Positions 32,464-40,225 of a stretch of 41,419 nt of DNA are shown here, piece by piece (positions within the stretch are counted from its first letter, which is position 1; each line of letters starts with the position of its first letter). The notes below the pieces were generated by a model that worked only from the letters and a program-made list of their open reading frames with translations, was not told the DNA's origin and made no database searches. Origin of the DNA: Streptomyces sp. S3(2020) (lineage in GTDB: Bacteria; Actinomycetota; Actinomycetes; Streptomycetales; Streptomycetaceae); assembly GCF_013044505.1 (NCBI RefSeq), contig NZ_JABERD010000079.1, positions 1 to 41,419 on the forward strand, written 5' to 3'. Position numbers and translations under genes: made by a program.

Positions 32464-34263
32464 TTACTTCGAGGACTTCAGACCGAGGTTGACGAAGTCG
32501 TACATACCGGAGTAGTTGTCCGAGGTGTAGACGTTCGCCAGACGGTCACCGCGCCAGTTCACGAACTTCTCGAAGACGAACGGCAGGTAGTAGCCACCGT
32601 CCATCACCGCGTGGTTGATGTCCTTGGCGATCTGGAGCTTCTCCGCGTCACCCTGCGTCTTCACGTAGGTGTCGAAGAGGCCGTTGATCTTCTTGTCGTC
32701 GATCATGGCGAAGTTGTTGTTGCCGCTCTCGAGGATGTACTTGCCGTCCCACAGCGGCAGACCGAAGCCCTGGACGGACGGGAAGTCCGCGCCCCAGCCC
32801 ATGATGATGATGCCGAAGCCCTTCTTCTTCACGTTCGAGGGGCTGCCGATGATGCCGGAGGTCTGCGAGCCGTCGTACTGCTCGATGTCGACGTCGATGC
32901 CGACCTTCTTCAGCGAGGCCTGGAGGGACTCGGCGGTGGCCACCTCGACCGGCTTGTTGTTACGCACCGCGATGGTGGTCTTGAAGCCGTTCGGCTGACC
33001 GCAGGCCTTCAGCTCTTCCTTGGCCTTGGCGACGTTGCCGTTCTTGTTGGCACCGGCGAGCTCGTACGGGTCGTAGCTCTGGCCCTCGGAACCGGGAACG
33101 GTCGGGGGCAGCATGTTGGTGCCGATGTCACCACCGGCGACCGGGCCACCGCGCGCGGTCTGCAGCGAGACGTGGTCGGCGCCGTAGATCACGGCCTTGC
33201 GGCAGTGCTCGTTGTCGAACGGCTTCACGGTCTGCGGGAAGACCGCGTAGCGGATGTAGCCGGAGACCGGGTTGTCCAGGTTGGCCTTGTGCTCCTGGAG
33301 GGCGGTGGTGCGGCCCTGCGGGGACAGACCGGTCTGGTTGATGTCCAGGTCGTAGTCACCGGCGAGCAGACGGGCGTCCAGGTCGTTGGCGTTCGAGAAG
33401 AACTTGACCGAGATCTTGTCCGGGTACGCCTTGCGGATCGGGTCCGAGGCCTGGCTCCACTTGTCGTTGCGGACCAGGACCAGGTCCTTGCCCGGGCTGT
33501 ACGACTGGAACTTGTACGGGCCGGAGGAGAACGGCTTCAGGCCGTACTTGGACTTGGTGTCCTTGTCCTGGCGGACCGGGGAGGCCGAGACCAGGGCGAG
33601 GATCTCCTGGAAGTCGGCGTTGGCCTCGGGCAGCTTGAAGACGATGGTCTTGTCGTCCGGCGTCTCGATCGCCTTCAGACCCAGCTTGTCCGCGGAGGTG
33701 TCCTTGTAGGGGCCCTTGTACTCGCCCTTGGGGTCGAGGACGTCCTTCAGGTACACCGGACCGCCGGACAGCACGTCCTGCGCCCAGACGCGCTCGATGC
33801 CGTACTTCACGTCCTTGGACGTGATCGCCTGGCCGTCCTCCCACGTGACGCCGTCACGCAGGGTGTACGTGTAGGTCTTGCCGTCGTCGGAGACCTTGGC
33901 GAGACCGGTGGCGAGGTCCGGCGTGAGCTCGGTGCCCTTCTCGCCCGGCGCGGCGGCACCCGTCACGAGCTGACGGCTGTAGTAGCGCGCGAAGTTCCAC
34001 ATGAAGCCGTAGTAGCCACGCGTGGTGTCCCACGAGTCGGCGTCCTGGGCACCGGCGAACTTCAGCTCGCCGCCCTTCTTGGCCAGCGAGGCCTGGGCGA
34101 CCTTGTTGTTCGCGGCGTTGAAGCCAGCCGCGCCCGCGCTGTTGCCGCCGTCGTCGCTGTCATCACCGCCGCCGCCGCACGCCGCCGTGGTCAGCAGCGC
34201 GGCGACCGCGGCGACAGCGGCAAACGCCTGCTTCCGCCGCCCTGAGGTGCGTTGGGTAGTCAC
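32464..34263 (-). CDS. oppA: Peptide ABC transporter substrate-binding lipoprotein
   Basis: A 599-residue SBP_bac_5 family binding protein. The signal peptide MTTQRTSGRRKQAFAAVAAVAALLTTAAC ends in a lipobox with C29, followed by a Gly/Asp/Ser linker. Typical blocks are YTYTLRDGVTWEDGQAITSKDVKYGIERV near residue 130, the central FSSGPYKFQSYSPGKDLVLVRNDKW, and NDLDARLLAGDYDLDINQTGLSPQGR. It captures peptides outside the membrane and delivers them to the permeases. The start is GTG 34263 with GGAGGAT upstream. It follows the first permease gene by 71 bp, where a small hairpin (CCCGTG / CACGGG, 34297-34315) lies, and is followed by a 17-bp hairpin. Peptide versus nickel or another ligand is not decided by sequence. 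Confidence 0.95.
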   Translation of the reverse strand: MTTQRTSGRRKQAFAAVAAVAALLTTAACGGGGDDSDDGGNSAGAAGFNAANNKVAQASLAKKGGELKFAGAQDADSWDTTRGYYGFMWNFARYYSRQLVTGAAAPGEKGTELTPDLATGLAKVSDDGKTYTYTLRDGVTWEDGQAITSKDVKYGIERVWAQDVLSGGPVYLKDVLDPKGEYKGPYKDTSADKLGLKAIETPDDKTIVFKLPEANADFQEILALVSASPVRQDKDTKSKYGLKPFSSGPYKFQSYSPGKDLVLVRNDKWSQASDPIRKAYPDKISVKFFSNANDLDARLLAGDYDLDINQTGLSPQGRTTALQEHKANLDNPVSGYIRYAVFPQTVKPFDNEHCRKAVIYGADHVSLQTARGGPVAGGDIGTNMLPPTVPGSEGQSYDPYELAGANKNGNVAKAKEELKACGQPNGFKTTIAVRNNKPVEVATAESLQASLKKVGIDVDIEQYDGSQTSGIIGSPSNVKKKGFGIIIMGWGADFPSVQGFGLPLWDGKYILESGNNNFAMIDDKKINGLFDTYVKTQGDAEKLQIAKDINHAVMDGGYYLPFVFEKFVNWRGDRLANVYTSDNYSGMYDFVNLGLKSSK

Positions 34264-34334
34264 GATCTCGGATCCTCCGGATTTGATGAGAGAGACCCCG
34301 TGTTGGTGCCACGGGACGCTTTGTGTACGGCAGT

Positions 34335-35345
34335 TCAGCGGGAACCCTTCGGGTCCAGCGCGTCACGCACGCCGTCGCCGAGGAGGTTGAAGGCAAGAAC
34401 GGTGATGAAGATCGCCACACCGGGGACCACCATGTACGTGGGGTCCGACTTGTAGTAATCGATCGCGTTCGAGAGCATCTGCCCCCAGGAGGCCGTGGGC
34501 GGTTTGACGCCCACGCCCAGGAAGCTGAGCGCCGCCTCGGTGAGGATGTTGGTGGGGATCATCATCGTCGTGTAGACGATGATCGGCGCGACCAGGTTGG
34601 GCAGCAGCTCCTTGAACAGGATGTAGAACCGCCCGGCGCCGAGCGAGCGGGCCGCCTCGACGTATTCGCGCTCACGCAGCGAGAGCGTCTGGCCGCGCAC
34701 CACGCGTCCGATGTAGGGCCATCCGAAGAAGCCGATGACCAGGATCATCACGAACAGGCGCACGTCGGTGCCGGTCAGTCCCAGCATCTCGTTCGGCATG
34801 ACGGAGACCAGCGCGATGATGAAGAGCAGCTGCGGGAAGGCCAGCAGGCCGTCCATGACCCGGCTGATCGCGGAGTCGACCCAGCCGCCGAAGAAGCCGG
34901 CCAGGATGCCCAGGATCGTGCCGATGACGACGGCGACGATCGCGGACAGGAAGCCGACGAGCAGGGAGATGCGGGCGCCGTAGAGGATCCGGGCGAAGAT
35001 GTCGCGGCCGTTGACCGGCTCGACACCCAGCCAGTGGTCGCCGCTGACGCCGCCGAAGGACCCCTTGGGGGTGCCGAACAGCGGGTCGATCAGGTCCTTG
35101 TCGTTGTACGTGTTCGGGTCCTGCCCGTACAGATTGGTGATCACCGGCGCGAGCAGTGCGACGACGATGAGGAAGAGCACGACAATGCCACCCGCGAGAG
35201 CGAGTTTGTCCCGCTTCAGGCGCTCCCAGGCGATCCGTCCCAGGGAACGCCCCTGTACGGCCTTGGCGTCGGCGCTGATAACCGCCGCTTCTTCGGCCGC
35301 GCTCGGGGCCGCTTCCGCGGTCGGCTCGTGCAATGGTGCCGTCAT
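34335..35345 (-). CDS. oppC: Peptide ABC transporter permease (OppC/DppC type)
   Basis: A 336-residue permease with a cytosolic N-terminal extension of about 45 residues (Ala/Glu-rich, then RSLGRIAWERLKRDKLALAGG) before the first helix, as is usual for OppC/DppC. Six helices are predicted. The docking loop is EREYVEAARSLGAGRFYILFKELLPNLVAPI, and GFFGGWVDSAISRVMDGLLAFPQLLF is a strong family block. It is the first gene of the operon (C-A-B-D-F order). The ATG at 35345 has AGGGG about 9 nt upstream. The control region is the 313-bp gap 35346-35658, which contains a 25-bp imperfect palindrome. Confidence 0.95.
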   Translation of the reverse strand: MTAPLHEPTAEAAPSAAEEAAVISADAKAVQGRSLGRIAWERLKRDKLALAGGIVVLFLIVVALLAPVITNLYGQDPNTYNDKDLIDPLFGTPKGSFGGVSGDHWLGVEPVNGRDIFARILYGARISLLVGFLSAIVAVVIGTILGILAGFFGGWVDSAISRVMDGLLAFPQLLFIIALVSVMPNEMLGLTGTDVRLFVMILVIGFFGWPYIGRVVRGQTLSLREREYVEAARSLGAGRFYILFKELLPNLVAPIIVYTTMMIPTNILTEAALSFLGVGVKPPTASWGQMLSNAIDYYKSDPTYMVVPGVAIFITVLAFNLLGDGVRDALDPKGSR

Positions 35346-35525
35346 CTGGCAGGGGCCCCTCTCAACCGGCGGTAGCCGGCCTTCACTTGCCGCTGTGGCG
35401 GCGTGATCAGTCCGTCGTACACAGGGGCGAACCCACCCCTGCTGCGGGAGTCTTCAACGCTTTGGCGATCTGTTGCCAGACTTGGCGGTGAAAGGATGCA
35501 TAAACGTGATGCGGCTAGGAGGGTT

Positions 35526-35550
35526 CCGTTATCCGGACGCCGGGTAACGG
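35526..35550. promoter_or_regulatory. 25-bp imperfect palindrome upstream of the opp operon
   Basis: CCGTTATCCGG-acg-CCGGGTAACGG has 11-bp arms with one mismatch, 180 bp before the oppC ATG. It could be an operator for the opp promoter, or a terminator for the SseB-like gene ending at 35659, since it lies 109 nt past that stop. The rest of the 313-bp gap 35346-35658 shows no gene; a TTTATGCAT patch near 35500 may belong to a promoter. Confidence 0.45.
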
Positions 35551-35658
35551 CGGCCGGACGGGGACCAGTTGGGACAATGACGGCCTCATAGGGGCCTTCT
35601 GCCCTCATCTACGCGCGCAGATACACTCCCGTAACAGAGGAGCCTGTGACGGTCTGGA

Positions 35659-36459
35659 TCAGTAGCCGCCGGGCGCCGGAGGGTAGCCGTACCCGGCCGC
35701 CGGGGCCTGGGCCGGAGCCGCGGCGTGCGCCTCGCGGTCGTAGAAGGGGCGGGCGCTCGCGCGCATCCACATCGCGACCGGGTCGTACTCGTCGGACATG
35801 GCGACGGTCGACACCGGCAGCCCGTCCGGGACCGCGCCGATGGACTGCTGCATCATCGCGCGCACCGAGTCCACGGCGGGCGGACTGGTGTCGTACACAT
35901 CCAGACCGATGGCGAGGTACGGCGCCCCGAGCGCGGGCTGCACCCAGGCGCGGCGCAGCGAGCGGACGGCCGGGGTGCGGTGGGCGTTCTGCGCGATCAG
36001 GCCGTAGAACTGCGGAATCTCGATCCCGGGCTCCGAGAGCCGCAGCGGGCCGGCGGGCTGACGCTCCAGGCCGGTGGCGATCCGGCGCAGGTCGAGCCAG
36101 GGGATGCCGACGCCGCCGCCGGGGGCGTGCGGGTTGAGCCAGAGGCCGAAGTGGTCGGGGTACAGGGTGCGGGCGACATCGACCCCGTCGACGACCTCGT
36201 AGGAGCGGTTCCACCCGCTGGCGCTCAGTTCCTGGGCGGAGGTGACGCACGGGGCGTATCCGTACCCGCCCACCTCCATGTTTCCGTACTGGGCGTCGGG
36301 CGAGCCCGACTGGCCGTGCCAGAGAAGCATCCAGATCTGGCCGGAGGAGGGGGCGGCGAGGGCGCGGAGGAGTGCCTCGTAGGCGTCGTAGCGCCCGGGC
36401 GTCACCTGGCGCAGCATGTGCTCGACCTGGCCGGTCGCGGCGGTGCCGCTCGCGCTCAC
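35659..36459 (-). CDS. SseB-like protein 1 (enhanced serine sensitivity family)
   Basis: A 266-residue protein resembling SseB, a family named for enhanced serine sensitivity in E. coli and of unproven biochemistry. The N-terminal half contains the SseB-type block QIWMLLWHGQSGSPDAQYGNMEVGGYGYAPCVTSAQEL. The C-terminal SseB_C half ends AMWMRASARPFYDREAH, followed by an Ala/Pro/Gly/Tyr-rich tail (AQAPAAGYGYPPAPGGY) likely to be disordered. The start is GTG 36459, set by a strong GGAGGG site. A paralogous gene lies 155 bp upstream on the same strand; both share the closing W-M-R ... R-P-F-Y pattern. Nearness to gcvT/glyA fits a link to serine-glycine balance, by inference. Confidence 0.85.
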   Translation of the reverse strand: MSASGTAATGQVEHMLRQVTPGRYDAYEALLRALAAPSSGQIWMLLWHGQSGSPDAQYGNMEVGGYGYAPCVTSAQELSASGWNRSYEVVDGVDVARTLYPDHFGLWLNPHAPGGGVGIPWLDLRRIATGLERQPAGPLRLSEPGIEIPQFYGLIAQNAHRTPAVRSLRRAWVQPALGAPYLAIGLDVYDTSPPAVDSVRAMMQQSIGAVPDGLPVSTVAMSDEYDPVAMWMRASARPFYDREAHAAAPAQAPAAGYGYPPAPGGY

Positions 36460-36540
36460 GAGTCCCTCCGGAGAAACGGTGCGTATGTCTGCCGACAGCT
36501 TAAGCGGTGACGGCTCGGGGCTTGCGGTGGTCCGCCGGGT

Positions 36541-36612
36541 GCGGGCCGTGGTGGGCTGGTCGCGCCCACGCGGCGGAGCCGCACATCGGTACAGCCCCGC
36601 GCCCCTGGGTGG
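36541..36612. repeat. Streptomyces-type intergenic repeat
   Basis: The gap between the SseB-like genes holds two adjacent hairpins, GTGGGC-7 nt-GCCCAC (36551-36569) and GCGGC-gga-GCCGC (36570-36582), then CCCCGCGCCCCTGGGTGGG. I recognise this arrangement (GGCTGGTCGCGCCCAC, GGCGGAGCCGCA, CCCCGCGCCCCT) from memory as a dispersed intergenic element common in Streptomyces genomes. Only one copy is in this window, so repetition cannot be shown here. Confidence 0.55.
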
Positions 36613-36614
36613 GT

Positions 36615-37385
36615 CTAGTGACCCTGTGTGTAGAACGGACGTACCTTTTCTCGCATCCAGTGACCCACCGGATCATCCGCTACGTCCAACAGGACCAGGT
36701 TCACCGGCCAGCGCACCGGGGTCCGGCCCAGGGCGCGGCCCAGGGCGTCCATCGGGAGGGTACGCAAGTCGCCCTCCCATTGGGAGAGTTCGACACCCAC
36801 GAACATCACGGGGTCGGCCGTCTCGATCGAGGCGAGACAGCGGCGGGCCGTCAGGACGACTCCCGTCGCGGCGAACTCGGCGGAGGCGGTGGCGAGGAAG
36901 TCGACCGGCTCCTCCTGCCAGTCCGGCTCGTAGAGCTTGACGCGGCCGCCGGTGTTGGGGCCGTCCAGCGGGGTGCGGCCGATGCGGCAGAGCTCGGCGA
37001 CTGCGGGCGGCGGGAGCGGGACGCCGACCACCCCGTCCGGGTTCACCGCGATCCCGATGTGCGGGGGCAGGCCCCGCGCGAACTCGACCGCGGGCGCGAT
37101 CGTGTACGCCATGTGCCCGCCCGCGACCTGGCGGAACTGCTCCTCGGAGCTGAAGACCGGGACGTACGCCTGGCCCCCGATCTCCATGCTGGGCAGGTCG
37201 AGGGGACCGCTGTGCGGGCCGCCGCCGTTCGGCAGCGGGATCCACACGAAGCTGCGGCCCAGTACCTCGATGATCCGGGCACCGGCCGCGGGCATGCCGA
37301 GGGAGGCCGAGAGCACCTCCTCCAGCTCGTTGCCGGGCCATCCGCCGCCGTGCGGATGGGGGTGTGCCTGTGCCGGGAATGCCAT
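36615..37385 (-). CDS. SseB-like protein 2 (enhanced serine sensitivity family)
   Basis: A 256-residue protein with a clearer SseB layout. The N-terminal domain runs NELEEVLSASLGMPAAGARIIEVLGRSFVWIPLPNGGG ... MEIGGQAYVPVFSSEEQFRQVAG, including the family pattern of a value read, then VPVFSSEEQ. The C-terminal domain covers VKLYEPDWQEEPVDFLATASAEF to PVGHWMREKVRPFYTQGH. The first 17 residues are His/Pro/Gly-rich. There are no catalytic residues or membrane segments, so a binding or regulatory role is likely. It lies 80 bp after the P-loop protein and 155 bp before its paralogue on the same strand. The ATG at 37385 has only a weak ribosome site. Confidence 0.87.
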   Translation of the reverse strand: MAFPAQAHPHPHGGGWPGNELEEVLSASLGMPAAGARIIEVLGRSFVWIPLPNGGGPHSGPLDLPSMEIGGQAYVPVFSSEEQFRQVAGGHMAYTIAPAVEFARGLPPHIGIAVNPDGVVGVPLPPPAVAELCRIGRTPLDGPNTGGRVKLYEPDWQEEPVDFLATASAEFAATGVVLTARRCLASIETADPVMFVGVELSQWEGDLRTLPMDALGRALGRTPVRWPVNLVLLDVADDPVGHWMREKVRPFYTQGH

Positions 37386-37465
37386 CTGTCCGTCCGCCTG
37401 CCGAGTACTGCCGCTTGTGGCTTGTCTGTGGCTGAAAAGGCTAGCGGGTACGGGGGCGGCCGAGG

Positions 37466-38140
37466 TCAGCCCGTGAAACCGATCCGGCGCAGGGTGTCCG
37501 CCGCGTCCCGGTCGAGCAGCACCGCCGAGCCGACGCCCTGCGGCAGGTCGCCCTTCGCCACCGAGCGGATCAGCCGGGCCGCCGCCGTGCGGTGCCTCAG
37601 GAAGGCGTACTTGGAGACACCGCGGCCGCGCTCGCGCTGACCGGCCAGCGCGGTGTCCGGGGTGACATCGAGGAGCAGCAGATGCAGGGTGCCGCCGCGC
37701 CGGCGGGCCTCACGGGCCAGCCAGCCGCGCACCCAGGACTGTGTGCCGCAGTCGTGCACGACGACCCCCTTGCCGGAGCGCAGGGCACGGAACAGACCGA
37801 AGTAGTGGGCGGCCCGGACCAGGGGGCGGTAGATCGCGTACGGCAGGAGGCGCGGCGCCCGCTCGTCCCAGCGGTCGCGGGTGTCCTGGGAGTCGATCCG
37901 GGTGCCCTTGACGGCCCGCCGCATCAGCGTGGACTTGCCGCTGCCGGGCAGGCCGGTGATCACGACGAGGTCGTCCGGGGCGAAGAGCAGGGCGTGCGGG
38001 CTGTGCCCCGCACGGTCGCGCAGGTCGCGGACGACCGGTTGCGGCGCACACGTCTCCCGGACCGTCTCCCGGAGCGGGGTGGCCGGCTGTGCGGGCAGCG
38101 CGACGGCCGAGGTCGTGGCGTACGCAGTGGTCCTGTTCAC
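37466..38140 (-). CDS. P-loop ATPase/kinase-like protein
   Basis: A 224-residue P-loop protein. Walker A is GLPGSGKST (63-71), preceded by a beta strand (DDLVVIT). A DSQDTRDRW segment follows, then VVVHDCGTQSWVRGWLAREARRRGGTLHLLLLDVTPDTALAGQRERGRGVSKYAFLRHR, which resembles the lid and Arg-rich region of small-molecule or nucleotide kinases (zeta-toxin/AAA_33-like). The substrate is unknown. The start is GTG 38140, with GGGGAGG upstream; the longer frame to 38302 is a shadow. It diverges from the glycine riboswitch-gcvT unit, and the SseB-like genes follow on the same strand. Confidence 0.82.
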   Translation of the reverse strand: MNRTTAYATTSAVALPAQPATPLRETVRETCAPQPVVRDLRDRAGHSPHALLFAPDDLVVITGLPGSGKSTLMRRAVKGTRIDSQDTRDRWDERAPRLLPYAIYRPLVRAAHYFGLFRALRSGKGVVVHDCGTQSWVRGWLAREARRRGGTLHLLLLDVTPDTALAGQRERGRGVSKYAFLRHRTAAARLIRSVAKGDLPQGVGSAVLLDRDAADTLRRIGFTG

Positions 38141-38365
38141 CGTGATCGTCCTCCCCTGGGGTGGGTCACGAGTTCCCATCCCCGTCGAGTGTAAAGAGAA
38201 GGTAATCCGCGGTGCCTCCTGTTTCCGTCTGTTTCTCGCAACAGGCCTGCTACAGGGTGCGGCGAGTGACGGTGGAGTCCGTGCGGGCCCGGTGGGAGCC
38301 ACCCCTGCCCCGCCGGACGGATGCGTGCAATGATGTCCGCGCCAACTGCATACCGGCCGCTTGAA

Positions 38366-38557
38366 TCCGCGCGGGAGAGTTCCCAGCCCTGCTGGGACGC
38401 CGAAGGAGCAAGTCCCTCCCTTGAATCTCTCAGGTCCCCGTTACCGCGCGGGCGAGGCACATCTGAAAAGCGAGCCGCCCTCCGGCGGCTCCACCCAAGG
38501 TGCAAGTCATGTCCCCTGCGGTCATGACGAACCTCTCAGGTTCCGATGACAGATGGG
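38366..38557 (+). promoter_or_regulatory. Tandem glycine riboswitch
   Basis: Two glycine aptamers lie in the 5' leader of gcvT. Aptamer 1 (about 38366-38452) has GGGAGAG, ACGCCGAAGGAGCAAGT and AATCTCTCAGG, with CCGCGCGG ends pairing as P1. Aptamer 2 (about 38459-38557) has CATCTG (38460-38465) pairing with CAGATG (38550-38555), ACCCAAGGTGCAAGTC and AACCTCTCAGGTTCCGATGAC. In this family glycine binding switches on glycine cleavage. The expression platform probably lies in 38558-38600 (GAGG-aacga-CCTC at about 38557-38569), near the GGGAGAC ribosome site. The rest of 38141-38599 holds the kinase and gcv promoters. Confidence 0.93.
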
Positions 38558-38599
38558 GAGGAACGACCTCGCCGTCATGCCTTGGGAGACAACCGTCCG

Positions 38600-39715
38600 A
38601 TGAGCAATGAACCCCGTCTTACCGCGCTCGATGCCCTGCATCGCTCGCTCGGCGCGACGATGACCGACTTCGCCGGCTGGGACATGCCCCTGCGCTACGG
38701 CTCCGAGCGCGACGAGCACAACGCCGTGCGCACGAGGGCCGGGCTCTTCGACCTCTCGCACATGGGCGAGATCACGGTGAGCGGGCCGGAAGCGGCCGAG
38801 TTCCTGAACTGGGCCCTCGTCGGCGACCTCGCCGCCGTGAAGGTGGGCCGCGCCCGCTACACCATGATCTGCGTCGAGGACGGCGGCATCCTGGACGACC
38901 TCATCGTGTACCGGCTTGCCGACGCCGAGTACATGATCGTCTCCAACGCCTCCAACGCCCAGAACGTACTGAACGAGCTGAGCAACCTCGCCGAGGAGTT
39001 CGAGGTCGAGGTCCGCGACGACCGGGACGCCTACGCGCTGATCGCCGTGCAGGGACCCGAGTCTCCGGGCATCCTCAAGTCGGTGACCGACGCCGACCTC
39101 GACGGCCTGAAGTACTACGCCGGTCTGCCCGGCACCGTCGCCGGTGTCCCCGCCCTCATCGCCCGCACCGGATACACCGGCGAGGACGGCTTCGAGCTGT
39201 TCGTGAAGCCCGAGCACGCCGTCGCCCTGTGGCAGGCGCTGACCGAGGCCGGGGCGGACGTCGGCCTGGTCCCTTGCGGCCTGTCCTGCCGGGACACGCT
39301 GCGCCTGGAGGCGGGCATGCCGCTGTACGGGCACGAGCTGTCGCTCTCGCTGACCCCGTTCGACGCCGGGCTCGGCCGGGTCGTGAAGTTCGACAAGGAC
39401 GGCCCCTTCGTGGGGCGAGCGGCGCTGGAGGCAGCGGCCGAGCGCGCCGCTTCGCACCCGCCGCGCGTCCTCGTCGGCCTGATCGCCGAGGGCCGCCGGG
39501 TCCCCCGCGCCGGGTACGCCGTGGTCGCCGACGGCCAGGTGATCGGCGAGGTCACCTCCGGCGCCCCCTCCCCCACGCTGGGCAAGCCGATCGCGATGGC
39601 GTACGTCGACGCCGCGCACGCCGCGCCGGGCACCACCGGAGTCGGTGTGGACATCCGGGGCAGTCACGAGCCCTACGAGGTCGTGGCTCTGCCGTTCTAC
39701 AAGCGCCAGAAGTAG
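38600..39715 (+). CDS. gcvT: Glycine cleavage system T protein (aminomethyltransferase)
   Basis: The 371-residue GcvT releases ammonia from the aminomethyl-lipoyl H protein and passes the one-carbon unit to tetrahydrofolate. Family blocks are LTALDALHRSLGATMTDFAGWDMPLRYGSERDEHNAVRTRAGLFDLSHMGEITVSGPEA at the N-terminus, LDDLIVYRL, the folate-site RTGYTGEDGFELF and GLSCRDTLRLEAGMPLYGHEL. The start at ATG 38600 follows GGGAGAC; an in-frame ATG at 38546 falls inside the riboswitch and is rejected. The gene is controlled by the upstream tandem glycine riboswitch and is followed by gcvH and glyA. gcvP is not in the window. Confidence 0.97.
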   Translation: MSNEPRLTALDALHRSLGATMTDFAGWDMPLRYGSERDEHNAVRTRAGLFDLSHMGEITVSGPEAAEFLNWALVGDLAAVKVGRARYTMICVEDGGILDDLIVYRLADAEYMIVSNASNAQNVLNELSNLAEEFEVEVRDDRDAYALIAVQGPESPGILKSVTDADLDGLKYYAGLPGTVAGVPALIARTGYTGEDGFELFVKPEHAVALWQALTEAGADVGLVPCGLSCRDTLRLEAGMPLYGHELSLSLTPFDAGLGRVVKFDKDGPFVGRAALEAAAERAASHPPRVLVGLIAEGRRVPRAGYAVVADGQVIGEVTSGAPSPTLGKPIAMAYVDAAHAAPGTTGVGVDIRGSHEPYEVVALPFYKRQK

Positions 39716-39728
39716 ACACTGGACGCGA

Positions 39729-39750
39729 GGTCGCGCGCCCGCGCGTGACC
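39729..39750 (+). other. Intercistronic hairpin between gcvT and gcvH
   Basis: GGTCGCGCG and CGCGCGTGACC pair over about 9 bp with one G-T wobble, 14 nt past the gcvT stop. A CACGCGTG palindrome follows at 39771-39778. It may act as an RNA processing or partial-termination site within the 117-bp gcvT-gcvH gap. Confidence 0.5.
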
Positions 39751-39832
39751 CTGCGCACATTTCCGCTGCTCACGCGTGTTTCCAGCAGTCCCCGACATTC
39801 ACCATCACCCCGCGTACAGGAGAATTCAGGCC

Positions 39833-40210
39833 ATGAGCAACCCCCAGCAGCTGCGCTACAGCAAGGAGCACGAGTGGCTGTCGGGCGCCGAGGACGGCGT
39901 CTCGACGGTCGGCATCACCGAGCACGCGGCCAACGCGCTCGGCGATGTCGTCTTCGTGCAGCTCCCGGAGGTCGGTGACACGGTGACCGCGGGCGAGACC
40001 TGCGGCGAGCTGGAGTCGACCAAGTCGGTCTCCGACCTGTACTCGCCGGTGTCCGGTGAGGTCACCGCGGTCAACGAGGACGTCGTCAACGACCCGTCGC
40101 TGGTGAACTCCGCCCCCTTCGAGGGCGGCTGGCTGTTCAAGGTACGCATCGCGGACGAGCCGGCCGACCTGCTCTCCGCCGACGAGTACACCGCCTTTTC
40201 CGCCGGCTGA
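39833..40210 (+). CDS. gcvH: Glycine cleavage system H protein
   Basis: The 125-residue lipoyl carrier that shuttles the aminomethyl group between the P, T and L proteins. It starts MSNPQQLRYSKEHEWL, the usual KEHEW opening. The lipoyl lysine is K64 in CGELESTKSVSDLYSPVSGEV. The C-terminal NSAPFEGGWLFKVRI is also typical. The frame is open further upstream, but the ATG at 39833 has AGGAG before it and matches the family start. It is followed after 15 bp by glyA, so gcvT-gcvH-glyA is one unit. Confidence 0.97.
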   Translation: MSNPQQLRYSKEHEWLSGAEDGVSTVGITEHAANALGDVVFVQLPEVGDTVTAGETCGELESTKSVSDLYSPVSGEVTAVNEDVVNDPSLVNSAPFEGGWLFKVRIADEPADLLSADEYTAFSAG

Positions 40211-40225
40211 GGAGTCGTACACCTG

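Noticed and set aside
30318..34245. Plus-strand frames opposite the opp operon
   Set aside because: Antisense shadows with no ribosome sites or domains.
38546..38599. Upstream ATG for gcvT
   Set aside because: It lies within the second glycine aptamer and lacks a ribosome site; family alignment favours the ATG at 38600.
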